Source of the DNA: Mytilinidion resinicola
Lineage: Eukaryota > Ascomycota > Dothideomycetes > Mytilinidiales > Mytilinidiaceae
NCBI RefSeq assembly: GCF_010093595.1
Contig: NW_022985448.1
Coordinates: forward strand, 754,180-818,179
DNA length: 64,000 bases
Direction: 5' to 3'
Every line of letters begins with the position of its first letter. The stretch's first letter is position 1. Of the stretch, positions 21,164-32,801 are shown in pieces. The notes beneath the pieces were generated by a model, which ran no database searches, had not been told where the DNA came from, and saw only the letters and a program-made list of their open reading frames with translations. A program made the position numbers and the translations under genes.

Positions 21164-22741
21164 GATTAACGGGATCTACGAGACTGGCCTGTACCAGCCA
21201 ACACCTGCGATACTCCCGTCCAAAGACCCGCTGGCCGCAGTAAACGACCTGACATTAGACCGAGCGAGGTCCGGTGCTTCTATTGATCCTCGGTTTCAGT
21301 CTCGAGTGGCATTTGCCAAGGGCTTGGTCTTTAATGCTCTGGACGAATCCATCAACACGAGATGCTTTGAGAGTTATTGAACTTGGCAATTTTGTCGAAT
21401 TCTACCGAGGTACAAGATCATCAAGATATGCCCATGGATACACGCGGCTCTTCTAAAAAAACGGCGATCCCATCTTGGCCCATCTTGGCCCCTCCAGGAC
21501 ACCCCTAGACATTTCCAACACCACCTCATTCTCACACCATCTTTCACAAGCCCGAACCTCGTCCACAGCAAGTCCGAGCCCCGTATCCGTTGCAAGCCAC
21601 CAACACCAAAAGAATCCACATCCGCTTACAGAATATTCCCATTCGCACCAATCACCCCCCGTCACCCACCCAGAAGGCCCCCCTCAAAACCCGCCCCCAA
21701 ATCTCACGCCCGGGCTCCTCTACAACCTAAGCTTCTCGGCTTCGGCGCGCCCCGAACGGCGCCGACCGCGGATCCCCCACCACACGCGTCCCCCACAATT
21801 CTACGAGAGGCCCCAAGAAGCAATTTTGCTTTTTCCGCCAACCGTCGACGAACTCAGGCTCGACATGCTGTTTCGGCCGCTTGGCACAGCACGCCAGCAG
21901 TCGCTTACGGCAAGCCGTGCAGCATGGGCCAGGCGCGAGCTCGATGTGGCGTCTGCAAGGCCAGCACGAAATTGCTGCAATACTCTCGTTCTGCTTCGTG
22001 AAGGGTGAGCACGAGGTGGTGGAGGCGAATCTGCATGGGCGTGCAGCGTTGATCGTCGAAGGCGGGCATCCCGCTGCCCGCACGCCGTTATTCAGCTCAG
22101 GCGGCCCTAGCCACGGAGATGCGATACCGAGTGTCGCGTTGACAGGTACATCCGACGTGGCTGACCGGCGGGGGGAGGCTGATGTACCTTTTTCTGCGTG
22201 TTGGAGGGAGGTGGGGTCAGGTGGATTCACGTCTCGGCAAGCCCTCACAAGCTTTTGCCCGCCGGGATACCCGCTTCGAGCGATGGTGCAGCGACTGGCG
22301 TCGCGAGAAGAGGCTGCTTTGGCCAGTCAGGTTCGCGGGAGCGTCGTGGTGGGCGGATCTGCTTTGCTTACAGGACCAAGGACGGGGGCGATGTGCGGGA
22401 ATGTATGCACGTAGATGCAGGCAGATACGTCGTGTATCAACTAGTATAACTTTTCTGCATTTGCGGGAACCGCCATCATCTCCTCCACCGGACTTGCCTC
22501 CTACGGTAGGCGTGTATGTAAAGCGAGAGTGACGAGAAAAAACGAGATGCAGCTTGTGTTGAAGGAGAAAGAAAAGAAGTCAAGCTGACACGATAAGTAG
22601 AAACATGAATGTGATGTGTGCATGGGGTAGGTACTCCAGCTGCGCGTCTTCCATGCAGCACATATGATCATCCAGGCCAAACTCCAACCCCGCTGAATCC
22701 AAATGCTATTGGCTTTAGTCAGCCCTCATGCGTGGTTCCGT

Positions 22742-23179
22742 CTACTCCAGCAGAGTGAAGTCCGGAACACCCGGCTCACCGCCCCAGTGGACGGGGCCCA
22801 GCTTGAGGAATCGTGGACGGCCAAACGACTCAGAGCTGCTGACGCTGCTGGACCGCCTCTTCTTCAACATGTATTCGATCTCTTCGGCGGTGGTGTCCGC
22901 GGAGCCAACTGTTGGAGACGCCATCTCGGCCGGGATGAAGTCGTCAACTCGGTCGACGATGGAAGAGGCCGAAGCCTTCGACGCAGTGGAGGAGATGCGT
23001 GGGCGGGAGGGGTAGGAAGCAGAAGTGACCGGCGCCAGGGCGAGGAAGGTGAAGTTCCGAGCGGGAATGTGGTGCGAGCACTCGGTGGTTGAGAGCTGGA
23101 CGGGAGAAGCGGGCTCGATGATTTGCTCCATAGTCTTTTCGGCAAAGTTAACGGACTTCTTCGGCGATTCAGAGGCCAT
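22742..23179 (-). CDS. Unrecognised 145-residue protein
   Basis: Single exon starting MASESPKKSVNFAEKTMEQII and ending RFLKLGPVHWGGEPGVPDFTLLE. The start ATG (23179) follows a plausible leader. Composition is polar and mostly disordered, with a basic Ser-rich stretch KKRRSSSVSSSES before the C-terminal block. The closing motif, FLKLGPVHWG with an acidic/aromatic end, has the look of a conserved short linear motif in small fungal proteins, but I cannot name a family. SVNFAEKT near the start resembles the SVRFA/SVNFA docking-like words of phosphoproteins. There is no signal peptide, membrane segment or intron. Confidence 0.6.
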   Translation of the reverse strand: MASESPKKSVNFAEKTMEQIIEPASPVQLSTTECSHHIPARNFTFLALAPVTSASYPSRPRISSTASKASASSIVDRVDDFIPAEMASPTVGSADTTAEEIEYMLKKRRSSSVSSSESFGRPRFLKLGPVHWGGEPGVPDFTLLE

Positions 23180-24299
23180 GGCTTGTGGTGGAAGCGTTGG
23201 AAGGTTGGGAGAGAGAACGGTGGAGGGATCAGAAGGTGGGAAGAAATGCAGTGTGTGGGGATGAGACTCACTGGCTGGGTATTACAAGACTTTATAGAGC
23301 GAAATATTTAAAGTGGGTTAATGATTCGAAATGCTGTGTTCCACACGTGGATCGTAGCCGGACTGTACCAAGGTTCGACCCTGATTTGTCTTTGGGATAC
23401 ACCTGACACAGTATGGAGGCGCTTGGGTGACAAACTCTCGTGCAGCCGCGTGACCAAACAGCAGCGAGTCTTTCAAAGTGGAATGAAATCAAGGAGAGAA
23501 AAAGGAAGGAAGGCTTGAGCTGTGTCTACTTTGGAGGATCGTGTACTTATAGGATTCCGGCGCAGCACCCGCAGATATCGGAAGCCTTAAGCGGGAGCCT
23601 TACCGATGACGTGAAGCCGCTATGCCAGCTAGTGGTGCAGGAGTCCCTTCGTCCATCAGGTAGGAGACGAGGAAAATCCGGAAGGAGACCTGGTCTGTCT
23701 GCCCTCCTGTTGTAGATGCTTGGCTGTCATTCTTGGTGTGCTGATCGCTATTCGACGAGGCTCTAGACTACCCCACAAAGATGCAGAGAGCGGTCAATCA
23801 GTCTTGTCGAATGAGCGTTATTTATTGCCAAGAGACTTTGCGGTATCCGCCGCCAGCGCTGAAATGCAAAACACCACCCGCGATCAGTGCAGCCATTCTT
23901 TGTCAACTTAGTGACGCGTCCTGATCTCTCACGAGATAGAAATAGTCTTTCGTTTCCCCAGAGTGCCAGCAAGCGCCCTTGCCTTTGGTGGCCCGCATTT
24001 CGGGCGCGAAAGGAAGCTTCTGGTGGAGAGACACCAAGCTGGCTGGAATCAGGACTATCGTGAAGTCGGGAGCCGATCGTAGCCGGCGGGCGGGACCGGT
24101 CGGAAAAGCGTGACCGAGCGGGGAGTTTTCGAGGCTTCAGGGGAGCTGAGCTGAGGTCTGTATTGTGCAGTTGTGCAGCAGGGCAGTCAGGAGCTGAATC
24201 CCGATTCCGAGTTGCCGGCGGAGCGCCAGTCACAGTGATAAAACCCGTGACTTTTGGACTAGGCGTGAAAAAGGTACCGAGCACACTGGTTGAGCACGC

Positions 24300-24430
24300 T
24301 GCCTCATGTATACGGCTGTTTGCCGCTGCTTGAAGTGCTTTGACGAGTTTCCACATACCTCGAGGTGAAGAGCCTCTATGTCGTGCAGATTTGTTTGTGG
24401 AACATCCATTCAAGCACCCCAAGCAGTGGC
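24300..24430 (-). repeat. Dispersed repeat, copy A
   Basis: On the minus strand, from 24430 downward: a 19-nt block GCCACTGCTTGGGGTGCTT, about 40 variable nt, CTCTTCACCT, then TATGTGGAAACTCGT and a diverging coding-like stretch (MWKLVKALQAA). The same order appears on the plus strand at 62216-62320, with nearly the same spacing (74 versus 70 nt from block to ATG). Confidence 0.6.
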
Positions 24431-26608
24431 GTACAAGCGCACACTGACTGCACCGCCGACCGCGGCACATTGCTGAGCGAGCCCGCAAATAGCACGCGTG
24501 GCTTGTTCGATCGGCTGAAGGCGTTGCAGCGAAAGTTTATTCATGTTTGCCAGATCTTTCTGCATCAGCACCACGTGCTCGTCGACGCCCAACCTTCGGT
24601 CGAACCTGGGAACCTTGGAAACGCCGGTACTGGCACGCAGCGGCGCGGGAATTTGACTTTGACATGGCGATCCGGTGTGCTCCACGCGAGCTGATCGATG
24701 ATTACTATGGGGTTGGGGTGCGCGAAGGAAGGGGGTGGCTTCTGGCAGAGAGCACTCCGACTCGACAGCGGCGGAAGTGGTGGCGAGAAGGGTAGGCGCT
24801 GCGAGCCTGCGATAGGCTATGATGCAGCGTCCTGAAGGACGAGAGAGAGCTGGGCCAGCGTCGAGGCGAGCCGCTCCTTTATGACCGTCCGCTTTCCATG
24901 TCCTGGATGGCGAGTGAGTGTGCCGTGCGTGCTGTCCGAGAAGAGCCCGGACGAGACGAAATGCCTGCGACTACGGCAATAGATTGATGATGCCCTTTGC
25001 GGACTGCACATCGCCTGGAGTCGCGATGATTTGCCTTGGCAGATACTCGGAGCAACCATCGGACTGGCCATTCACAGCCCGCGGTGCGGCTTAATGTGAC
25101 AGGACTGCGCTACCTTAGAGCAAGGCGCCTCGTACCATGTTCCATGGCCATTCTCAACCCTGGTGCTGGCCTCGCCGCGCGACTATTGTGGCAGCTCCTC
25201 GACCTTCATTCGAGGACTGCCCTGTTGCGGCAAAGTCAGGGAGCTTTCCGGCGTGACATTGCGTGCTTCTCCGGATCTGCTGACTCGTGCTGCTCCAGCG
25301 GATCGCTCAAGCCTCGTCACAGACACAGATATGACATTGATGTCGACGGCCGTTTTGGTCGCATGTACAGTAAGGGACGTCTGGTTCCACGCGCTCTCCA
25401 CCACACCATCACCACCTAGCCAACCTCGTCGAGCCAGCATCGCTGCCCACGACAGCTGCCGCCAGGGTGCCATGTGGATGCCGGGCTGGCAAGGGATTCC
25501 TTCGCGGCGCCAGGCGGCGGACTGTCTGCAAACTCGCGTTTCTCGTCGTGATCCTCCGCCCTGCCTGCGCAGCACTGCAATCACTTCACGGCTGCGCGCC
25601 GCCCTGAAGCCAACGCAGCACGGCCCGGCTCACGGCAGAGGATGCTTGCATGCCGGGAGGACCATGGCCCGATGTGGGTGTGTATCGCTTTGGCTCCAAG
25701 TAGCTCATGGGGAAGCGGTAAACTGACCACGATTGGCGTACATGGATCTGATTATGCACGAATAGCGTGTGCACTACCTAGGTATAGAATACGCGCCAGT
25801 GAAGGACTTCCACGGTTGAGAATGGTGGCTTCTCTTCCGGGGACGCCGTCTTTCAGGTGCATGTTTGGGAAGTTCTAAAGCGTCTGCATGTCTTCTCACC
25901 ATCCAAAGCAAATCCACGTGTTTTCTGAAACTCAAAGGAGCGAGAAGTATGTATTGTACCTTTGTATCAATTCAAAGGACGGAGGTTGGTCGATTCAAAC
26001 AGTTAGTAAGCCCCCCCGTTCCAACGGCGCTACCTAGGTAGTCCGCAGAGTTGTGAATAGCCTGTGCATGCTAAGAGCAGCCAGTCTACCGCCCCCCTTA
26101 GCTCCATGGGCTCCACGACGAACCCACAGGGCTGATGCGTCCGCTCGACGTTGGACAGGATCTGCCCGGCGCCCATTGCGGCATAGCCTGCCATTGCGGT
26201 ATGGAGCAGGCCGCCCGGCTACTGGCAGCTGGGCATTGCTGCTGGCGATGGGGATGGGCCACCGTAGGAATGCGCGGGTTTGCTGCCCAGCTCCAGGTGC
26301 GCGTACGAAGAGCTACAATGCACCGCAGAGGCGTCAGGTCGAGGCATGATGGCCGCCGGGGTGCATTCACCCTACTCGCTGCACGGAGGGGCCTGCGCGG
26401 GCTCTAATCACTCTCAGCCGTCGATAGGCACCCCGGCCCCGTGTCCCTTGTCGTGAGAGGCCGTCGCCAGACGCCCACCTACATGTCCTTGCTGCTCCCG
26501 CACGGAGCCAACGGCTTTGCAGCTCTGTCGCACTCTGTTGCAAACGGGAGCGGCAGTAATCTAACAGCTTGCTAAAGGCCCGTCGTCTCGGGTGCTCGAC
26601 GATGCCTG

Positions 26609-26615
26609 TATAAAA
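26609..26615 (+). promoter_or_regulatory. TATA box (TATAAAA) upstream of 48-residue gene
   Basis: TATAAAA at 26609-26615, followed by about 430 nt of CT-rich sequence before the ATG at 27069. This fits a long pyrimidine-rich 5' leader. The assignment to this gene is inferred from position only. Confidence 0.4.
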
Positions 26616-27068
26616 CCATCCCTCGGCCCACTGCGCCTTGCCATTGTCCATTGTCGACTCCAGCTCCACCACCTCCCACGCTCCCACACACAGCTCCCAG
26701 CTCCTACAGTAGCTCCCTCAGCTCCCCCTCGGCCTCGTCCTCCGCCATACTCGTCGCCCCAGGGCTCCCCACTGCTGTGTCGTCTCTGCGTCCTCGTCCG
26801 TCCAGCTGCATCCGCCACAGCTCCAGCTCCAGACCATTCCAGGCCAACCCCCGCCAGCCCCACGAAGCTTGCCCGTCCAGGACTCGCACGCAGCCCGCCA
26901 ATCGTCCTCGTCGTCGCCAGCTCCCAGCGGTGCTCGTCTCTCCAGCCCACGGGTCGGCAGCTCTCCAGCACCCAGCTCGCGCTGCCTCCGTACCTTGGTA
27001 CGCTCCGCCCACCACCACGTCTCGACGTGCGCCGGCTCGACCCTCGCAGACCCTCGCAACCAGCAGCC

Positions 27069-27215
27069 ATGTGCCAGAAGTTCGTGCACACGTTCAGCTG
27101 CGGCCACCAGATGGTGCAGAAGGCGGAATGCGCCACGTCGAGGTCGACGAACTGCGGCGTGCTGCAGGTGAAGAATATCAAGCATGACGAGAAGTGCGAT
27201 AGCTGCGATCACTGA
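27069..27215 (+). CDS. 48-residue cysteine/histidine-rich protein
   Basis: A compact single-exon frame starting MCQKFVHTFSCGHQ and ending CDSCDH. It has six Cys and four His in CGH, AEC, NCG and CDSCD arrangements, suggesting a small metal-binding fold. The length, the opening VHTFSCGH and the closing EKCDSC recall short conserved proteins seen across ascomycete genomes, usually unannotated. There is no signal peptide, so it is probably intracellular. Right after the stop, CAG|GTAGGC to GCTCGCAG could be a 3' UTR intron. No function is known to me. It could be missed by annotation because of its size. Confidence 0.6.
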   Translation: MCQKFVHTFSCGHQMVQKAECATSRSTNCGVLQVKNIKHDEKCDSCDH

Positions 27216-29567
27216 CAGGTAGGCCCCTCGCGGCTGGCCCCGGCGGGTGCATGTCTGACAAGCTCGCAGCAGTGTGCCACCGCAGACTCTATCCGGACGA
27301 CACCTCATGACGGCCGGTGGCACGCAAACAGGTGTCTTCGATCGCAGCGCAGGCGGGACCTCCGCTCACCTCATCACACAGTTTCCTAGGCGGGGGCCTG
27401 CTGGTCTTACGGGCCCTCTCTCCTCTCCAGTCGGCAGGGGCATTTCACGGCGTCACGAAGACAAAAAGTGCGAAGGCGTTGGAAGGGTATCGGCGGCCCA
27501 CGTGGACCACGGGCTATGGCTATCTAATGGCGAGACTGGTGACTGGCGTTTGACGGGCAAAATGGGTTGGCTGGGGCCTCTGCTTCACCTCTTGTATTAC
27601 TCGTCGCTTTTGTATCCGCGGTGCGATTGGGCGCGAGCGTGATGGACTTGGATATGGACTGTGACCTGTCCCACGGCGGGACGGGCAAAAAGGCGTTGCG
27701 TTTGTCGCTTTCCACATGCTGTCTTCTTGCTCTGCCTGCCCACGATCCTGCGTTTCATGAAGCTGCTGCTCTCTCGGGCGACGTGCGGCGGTTCCCCGTG
27801 TCCGTCCCGTGCTGCCGAGGCGGGGAGACGGGAAGGCGTGAGGTCAAACAGACTGCGCCGGCGCAGTGCCTTGGTGCGGCGAGTCAATTGCGCGACAGCT
27901 GTCAACTCGCAGGACGGGGCAGTCCCTGTGAGGTTCGCCAATGTCGTACGAGACCGTTGAGAAAAAGCAAGTGGCGCGTCTAAAAAATCGCCCAACCGCG
28001 GCAGATGCTGCAGCCCGCAGGCTCGCCAATCGCTCCGAATTCAAATAACCGCCTGGGCACCTGTGCTTCTCAACGGCTGCCCGCCGAGGGGGAGCTTGGC
28101 GGGCCCAATATCAGATCTGATATTGACACGGCAGGCCGAAGTCAGCGGACTGGCAGCACCGAGGGCAGCAGCAGCAGCGCGGCGGGAGGGCGGCGGGAGC
28201 ATCCAGATGGACAGGCGGGGACGCTGCTGGAATGCTGCCCAAGCTCCAATGGCGGCGACGGGCTGGACAGCTGGACAGGGCGACGATAAGTGGAGTGGTG
28301 GGCGCTGAATCCTCCCTCAGTCTCTGGCATCATGCACCGCAGCGGCACAGCGAGCACAGCGCCTCGAGCAAGCCTGCTGCAACGGCGACATGTTTCGTTC
28401 GCCCATCCTGCGTACATAGCCTGCGCCAGCCAGGCCGAGGAACGGGCCGCACGCCACACACACCTACAGCACATCCGCCGTGCCTAGATTGGATGCAGTG
28501 TTCTGATATAGCTGCACTGTTGTGATAAAACGCCGCCGCATGGACCGCGCGGGCAGCCCTGGGTTTCATGTGAAGACGCAATCTACGGTCGACCCGATCT
28601 CCAGCGTGCATACGTACTGACAGCAGCAAACGCGGCCGGCTATGCGTTCTGGGTTGCTGGTGCTCTTCCAGAACACTTCGTCTCAAGAATAGCCCGCACC
28701 CCAGACTGCACCGGCATCATCGTCGATCATCCAACAGCAGCCCCGGTCAGCCTCCACGCCTGAGGTCGCCCTGCCCGTCGCCGCCGCTCATCCGGCCCGC
28801 TACTGTACGCATCCCTGAGCTGCCAGCAGCAGTGCCGAGCACACGAGCGAAGCCTGGCAGCCCTGGCACGCCTTCAATCAGTCCGAAGCCTCGTGCATCG
28901 GGCATCTGCTTAGCCGCACAGCTGCGGCCTTAAATCGCTGGATCGATGCTTGCCGCCCGTCCCTGGTCTCCATGGCTGCGCTGGCTTGTGACGGCGGGGC
29001 TGCGCGCGCAGAGGCTCGAAGGGGCTGGGAGGGGCTTCCACAAGGCAACGGTTCGCATGACTTCATGCCCGCTGGACGCACGGCGCGGAGGGACGTCGAC
29101 GAGGCCTGCGGATGCGGTGATGGCAAGCTCTAGAGGTGAGCGTCCCAGGGCTCGACGCCAGGCTGGCCCTCGACAACGGTGCATCGGGAAGGATCGTTGC
29201 GCGTGTGATGCCCACAGCAAAGCTGCATTATCACAGCGCCCGTAAGGTGGGGGGTTTGTCGTATCGAGCAGGTCCAGCTTTACTTTTCCTAGGTCGAAAC
29301 CTCGACCGTGCGCGCCGGGGCAGCTCGCGCACGTCGCCTGCTCGGAGGCGAAACCGCAACCTTCTTGTCGACCCTGCAGCGGCGTGCAGGCACTTATCTG
29401 GCGGCGGGCATGGCGATTCGCGCGTGGTGGTTGGCGCAAGCGGTGCGTACCTAGGTCGGGACTTGAGGTCGGCGACGGAGCCTGGCCCGAGTCTTGGCAT
29501 CTGGCCGACCTCGCGTCCGGCAAGACTGGCCTGCACCGTTACATAGAACAACACTACGACCTCACCG
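27216..29567. other. Gene-poor region upstream of MDM12
   Basis: About 2.35 kb of GC-rich DNA with many short overlapping frames on both strands and no motif I recognise. It presumably contains the 3' end of the small gene and the MDM12 promoter. Confidence 0.45.
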
Positions 29568-30863
29568 ATGAGTATTGACATCCACTGGGACGCCCTGACG
29601 GGCGGCCCTGATGGAGTTGCCCGTGCCGAGACCATTCGAGCATTCATCCATGAGAGGTTTCAGCAGGTGACGCTGCCGCGCTTCATCCGTTCCGTCAAGG
29701 TCCACTCCTTTGACTTTGGCAGCGTGCCCCCGGAGCTTGAGCTGAAGGACATCTGCGACCCGCTGCCGGACTTCTACGAGGAGGATGACGACTATGGGAG
29801 CGAGGATGAGGAAACCGCCGACCACGTTTCAGCCCAGGTCGAGAGCATGCACCTCGACCCCCCCAAGTCCTTCAAGGAGCGCCGCCTCAGGGGACTGGAG
29901 GTGAAAGACCTCGATGGCCAAACCCCCCCCGTGCGGACACATGTTCCGCCGCACGTAGAAACCAGAGGGCCAGGCTTGCGTTCGACGCTGGCACCAGGCG
30001 AGCAGCTTGGAAGCCCTCTGATCTCCAGAGCACCCACTCCCGGCATCCCAGGCGGAACGTCCAACATGAGCTACTTCCATCTCCCTCTTGGAGCTGGTAT
30101 CTCGGGTGCCACTACTCCGCTCGCTGCTGTGGCTGGTGCCCAGTATCAGAGCTGGCCAGACAGCCATCATTATGGTCGGTTCTTACACGAGCACGGCAAC
30201 CGTCGGCCCGATGCTACCTCCATCAGTTCTCTCACCCCTCCCCCCTCAACCGCTGATCCAGGCTCGCGTCCACCGTCACAGCATCACAATGAGCCCACGA
30301 GACATCCAAAAGCTGACACTGAAGAGTCCTCATCATCTCACATACATCACAAAAGTCCCTCTCCGTCGCCACCACCGCGAATGAGGGAGAAGAGCGTCAA
30401 CGACATGCAGGTTGTCTCACATGTTAAGTACTCCGGGGACATCAAAATCTCTCTCACAGCAGAGATCTTACTAGACTACCCGATGCCAAGCTTCGTCGGC
30501 ATTCCTTTGAAGCTTAATATCACAGGCTTGACTTTTGATGGCGTGGCCATTTTGGCATATATCAAAAAGCGGGCGCACTTTTGCTTCCTGTCGCCGGAAG
30601 ATGCAGAGTCACTCGTGGGCGGCGAGTCTTCTCTGGACAGCATGCCTAGCGATTCACAATCCTCCGATCACCCGAGCATACGGCTCCCCAAAATTGGTGG
30701 TCTACTTGAGCAAATCAAGGTCGAGAGCGAAATCGGCCAAAAGGAGAACGGAAAACAGGTTCTCAAGAACGTCGGAAAGGTGGAGAAGTTCATTCTCGAG
30801 CAAGTCAGGCGCATCTTCGAAGACGAGTTCGTCTACCCAAGCTTTTGGACATTCCTTGTGTGA
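29568..30863 (+). CDS. MDM12: Mdm12, ERMES complex SMP-domain subunit
   Basis: Intronless, 431 residues. It opens MSIDIHWDALTGGPDG, the invariant Mdm12 start, and has the SMP lipid-binding domain in two parts: residues about 1-60 (FIHERFQQVTLPRFIRSVKVHSFDFG, then PELELKDICDPLPDFYEED) and about 285-431 (VKYSGDIKISLTAEILLDYP, PLKLNITGLTFDGVAILAYI, EDEFVYPSFWTFLV). The disordered Pro/Ser/His-rich insert between them is long, as usual in filamentous fungi. Mdm12 bridges Mmm1 in the ER and Mdm34 at the mitochondrial outer membrane and carries phospholipids between them. There is no transmembrane span, as expected. Confidence 0.95.
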   Translation: MSIDIHWDALTGGPDGVARAETIRAFIHERFQQVTLPRFIRSVKVHSFDFGSVPPELELKDICDPLPDFYEEDDDYGSEDEETADHVSAQVESMHLDPPKSFKERRLRGLEVKDLDGQTPPVRTHVPPHVETRGPGLRSTLAPGEQLGSPLISRAPTPGIPGGTSNMSYFHLPLGAGISGATTPLAAVAGAQYQSWPDSHHYGRFLHEHGNRRPDATSISSLTPPPSTADPGSRPPSQHHNEPTRHPKADTEESSSSHIHHKSPSPSPPPRMREKSVNDMQVVSHVKYSGDIKISLTAEILLDYPMPSFVGIPLKLNITGLTFDGVAILAYIKKRAHFCFLSPEDAESLVGGESSLDSMPSDSQSSDHPSIRLPKIGGLLEQIKVESEIGQKENGKQVLKNVGKVEKFILEQVRRIFEDEFVYPSFWTFLV

Positions 30864-32801
30864 CGACACCCATGACGCCCTATGGCCGAGCCGCCCAGTG
30901 CTCAGCAATCAGTCAAATTTCGAACAAACTGTTTGCCCCACCATCCGAACGACGCGAGGTTTAGGATCATCGAATATATCGCATTCCCCAGATGACAACC
31001 GGAGAGGCTACAGTGACAGATAGCCTATTAATTTCCACTCCTTGGGAATCCTAACATATTCCCTATGATATGTCCACAACTCAAGGATAGGCCTCCGTAT
31101 AGCATGCAGTACTGCATGCACGACACTGCAGTACAGCCCCGTCAGCTGCAGCCTTGAGAGAAGCAAGCAGACGGGAGGAAGCGGGAGGCGGGAGGCGGGA
31201 GGCGGGAGGCAAGTGGAGCTGGCTAAATCAGACGACCGCAGGTGTCAGTCGATCCCTGGACTTTGTGCTACGGTGGCGATGCAGGCCAGCGAGCATCCGC
31301 CCTGGCGCGGAGATGGTTTCAAGGTTGCGAAGTGTCACAATGGTCGCGTTACAATGCAGCACAGGTGCCACGTAGGGCTTGCGTCTTCTGAAGCACGCCT
31401 GCGGGCTGCCTCATGGCTGCCGCGCTTGTTTCGCAAAAACGTGGGCGGGCGCTGTGATGTCCGAAACATGGCGTGAGGAAAGAGGCTGGCCGCATGTGCT
31501 TGTCACCACGAGGCGTATATATGATCAGGGCGGCTATATCAGCCTACGCAGGAACGGTATCAATCACACCTTTTTTTCCTCGTCATGGTCAGGTCCCAGT
31601 GAACTCATCCCTAGCTTCATTTTTTCGACGTAGCTCCTGCCTGATCTCGGTCCGACCCTTTCTTTCCATTTCAAGCTAGCGCTATACTGCCGCGATACCC
31701 GGCTCCCTCTCCAGAACTGCAAACGCGAGCCCCTTGCATCCTAAGTCTATTTCACGATGAGCACAGGACTGCCGGAATGTGATAGCTCAAGCCAGACTCC
31801 AGTTATCGGAAGGTAGGTGACGATGTCGCAGTGTGTTCCATTGGGTCATGTAACCCTGCAACTACTTTCGAAGGCGTGCATGGTGGACAGCTAATACTGA
31901 ATAAGGGCCCCAGCATTTGCTAAATAGGAACATGCATCAGATGCCGGCGCCCTATTGCTACGTTTGACGATGGGAGTTCGGTAGGCCTGATGTGGCGGTC
32001 CGCGTGTGCGACGAGGACTAGGCTGTTTTGATTCCGTGGCGTGGAATAATGCATACTGTGCTTCTAGTGAATGGTCTGACTTATTTGTCCGAGTCTCATC
32101 CTGCGTAGGGAAAGTCTGATTATTACTCTCCAAAATTCTTAGTATTCCTTTTTAATTGATGGTTAGATGTCCTGTCATCTTGCCTAGCTTTGCCGCTCTC
32201 GAGTGTCTATCTAAAATTGCGTAAGTGCCCGTGAAAGTAGAGCAATCAGTACTACAGAACACGTCTACCAAATATAGGTATGCCTATCCCTTGAAAAGCA
32301 ATTATTCAAACTCTTCCGAACTCGGCATCGAGTCATCGTGACAGTCTTGTGTTTTCGACTTTAGCTCGATGTACCCATCCCCTTGAGGTTAGCAAAGTGA
32401 GAGGGAGACCCCGCCTAAATCAGGAACTAACCTGGCTGGTTCGGCTTGGGCTCAGGGTCCAGATGGCAGCTCGGGTACCTTAGACGGAAGCGGGTACACT
32501 AAACTTTATATTTTGATCCATGGTTTGATGTTTTCCCAACGCCGAATGTTTGTCTAAGAAGGATTTTGATAGCCAAGCAATCCAAGAAGGCCCCGCCGTC
32601 GATCAAGTGGCGTAAAATCCGAGCACAACTCTACCTAGGTAGGAGTGTCTTGGCCGGCCAAGCCACTAATAGAGGGGCTGAAACAATTCACTCGTCGACG
32701 ACAACAACTCTTGTTTCCTCCACAACACACTCTCTCCCTAAGAACCTAGTCTACTCTCACTGTCATACATACAGTTGCATACTGATATCAACACCGCAAT
32801 C
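30864..32801. other. Intergenic region, MDM12 to HET-C homologue
   Basis: About 1.9 kb with no supportable gene. It includes the tandem at 31181-31210. No HET-domain frame is present in it. Confidence 0.5.
31181..31210 (+). repeat. Tandem GCGGGAG repeat (4 units)
   Basis: Four perfect 7-bp units GCGGGAG starting at 31181, preceded by degenerate units. The runs of GGG spaced by four bases could form a G-quadruplex on the plus strand. Confidence 0.7.

Larger units (their letters stand above)
20366..22741. other. Long intergenic region between catalase and 145-residue gene
   Basis: About 2.4 kb. The first 100-150 nt are the catalase promoter. At 21147-21152 and 21158-21163 two CACGTG boxes sit 11 bp apart. 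A pyrimidine-rich tract (about 21480-21720) and GC-rich DNA to 22440 carry overlapping open frames on both strands, none starting well or matching a family. No gene can be supported. Confidence 0.45.
23180..27068. other. Gene-poor 3.9-kb region
   Basis: Both strands carry overlapping GC-driven open frames (for example 23763-24488 minus, 25163-25726 plus, 26561-27181 minus); none has a recognisable domain or a good splice structure. A repeat shared with 62.2-62.3 kb lies at about 24300-24430. The last 450 nt form a CT-rich leader behind a TATA box. Nothing else is supportable. Confidence 0.45.

Noticed and set aside
21475..22008. 177-codon plus-strand frame in pyrimidine-rich DNA
   Set aside because: It begins with TTG, not ATG. 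Composition follows the base bias, overlapping frames are equally open, and no motif is recognisable.
23763..24488. 241-codon minus-strand frame containing MWKLVKALQ
   Set aside because: Only the first dozen residues after MWKLV are shared with the other repeat copy; the remainder is low-complexity and unmatched. Kept as a repeat, not as a gene.
26561..27323. Several 100-207-codon frames on both strands around 26.6-27.3 kb
   Set aside because: All overlap the CT-rich leader and the 48-residue gene. They arise from GC skew with no ATG in good context and no domain.
28930..29546. Frames of 197 (minus) and 136 (plus) codons upstream of MDM12
   Set aside because: Mutually overlapping and GC-driven, with no conserved wording.
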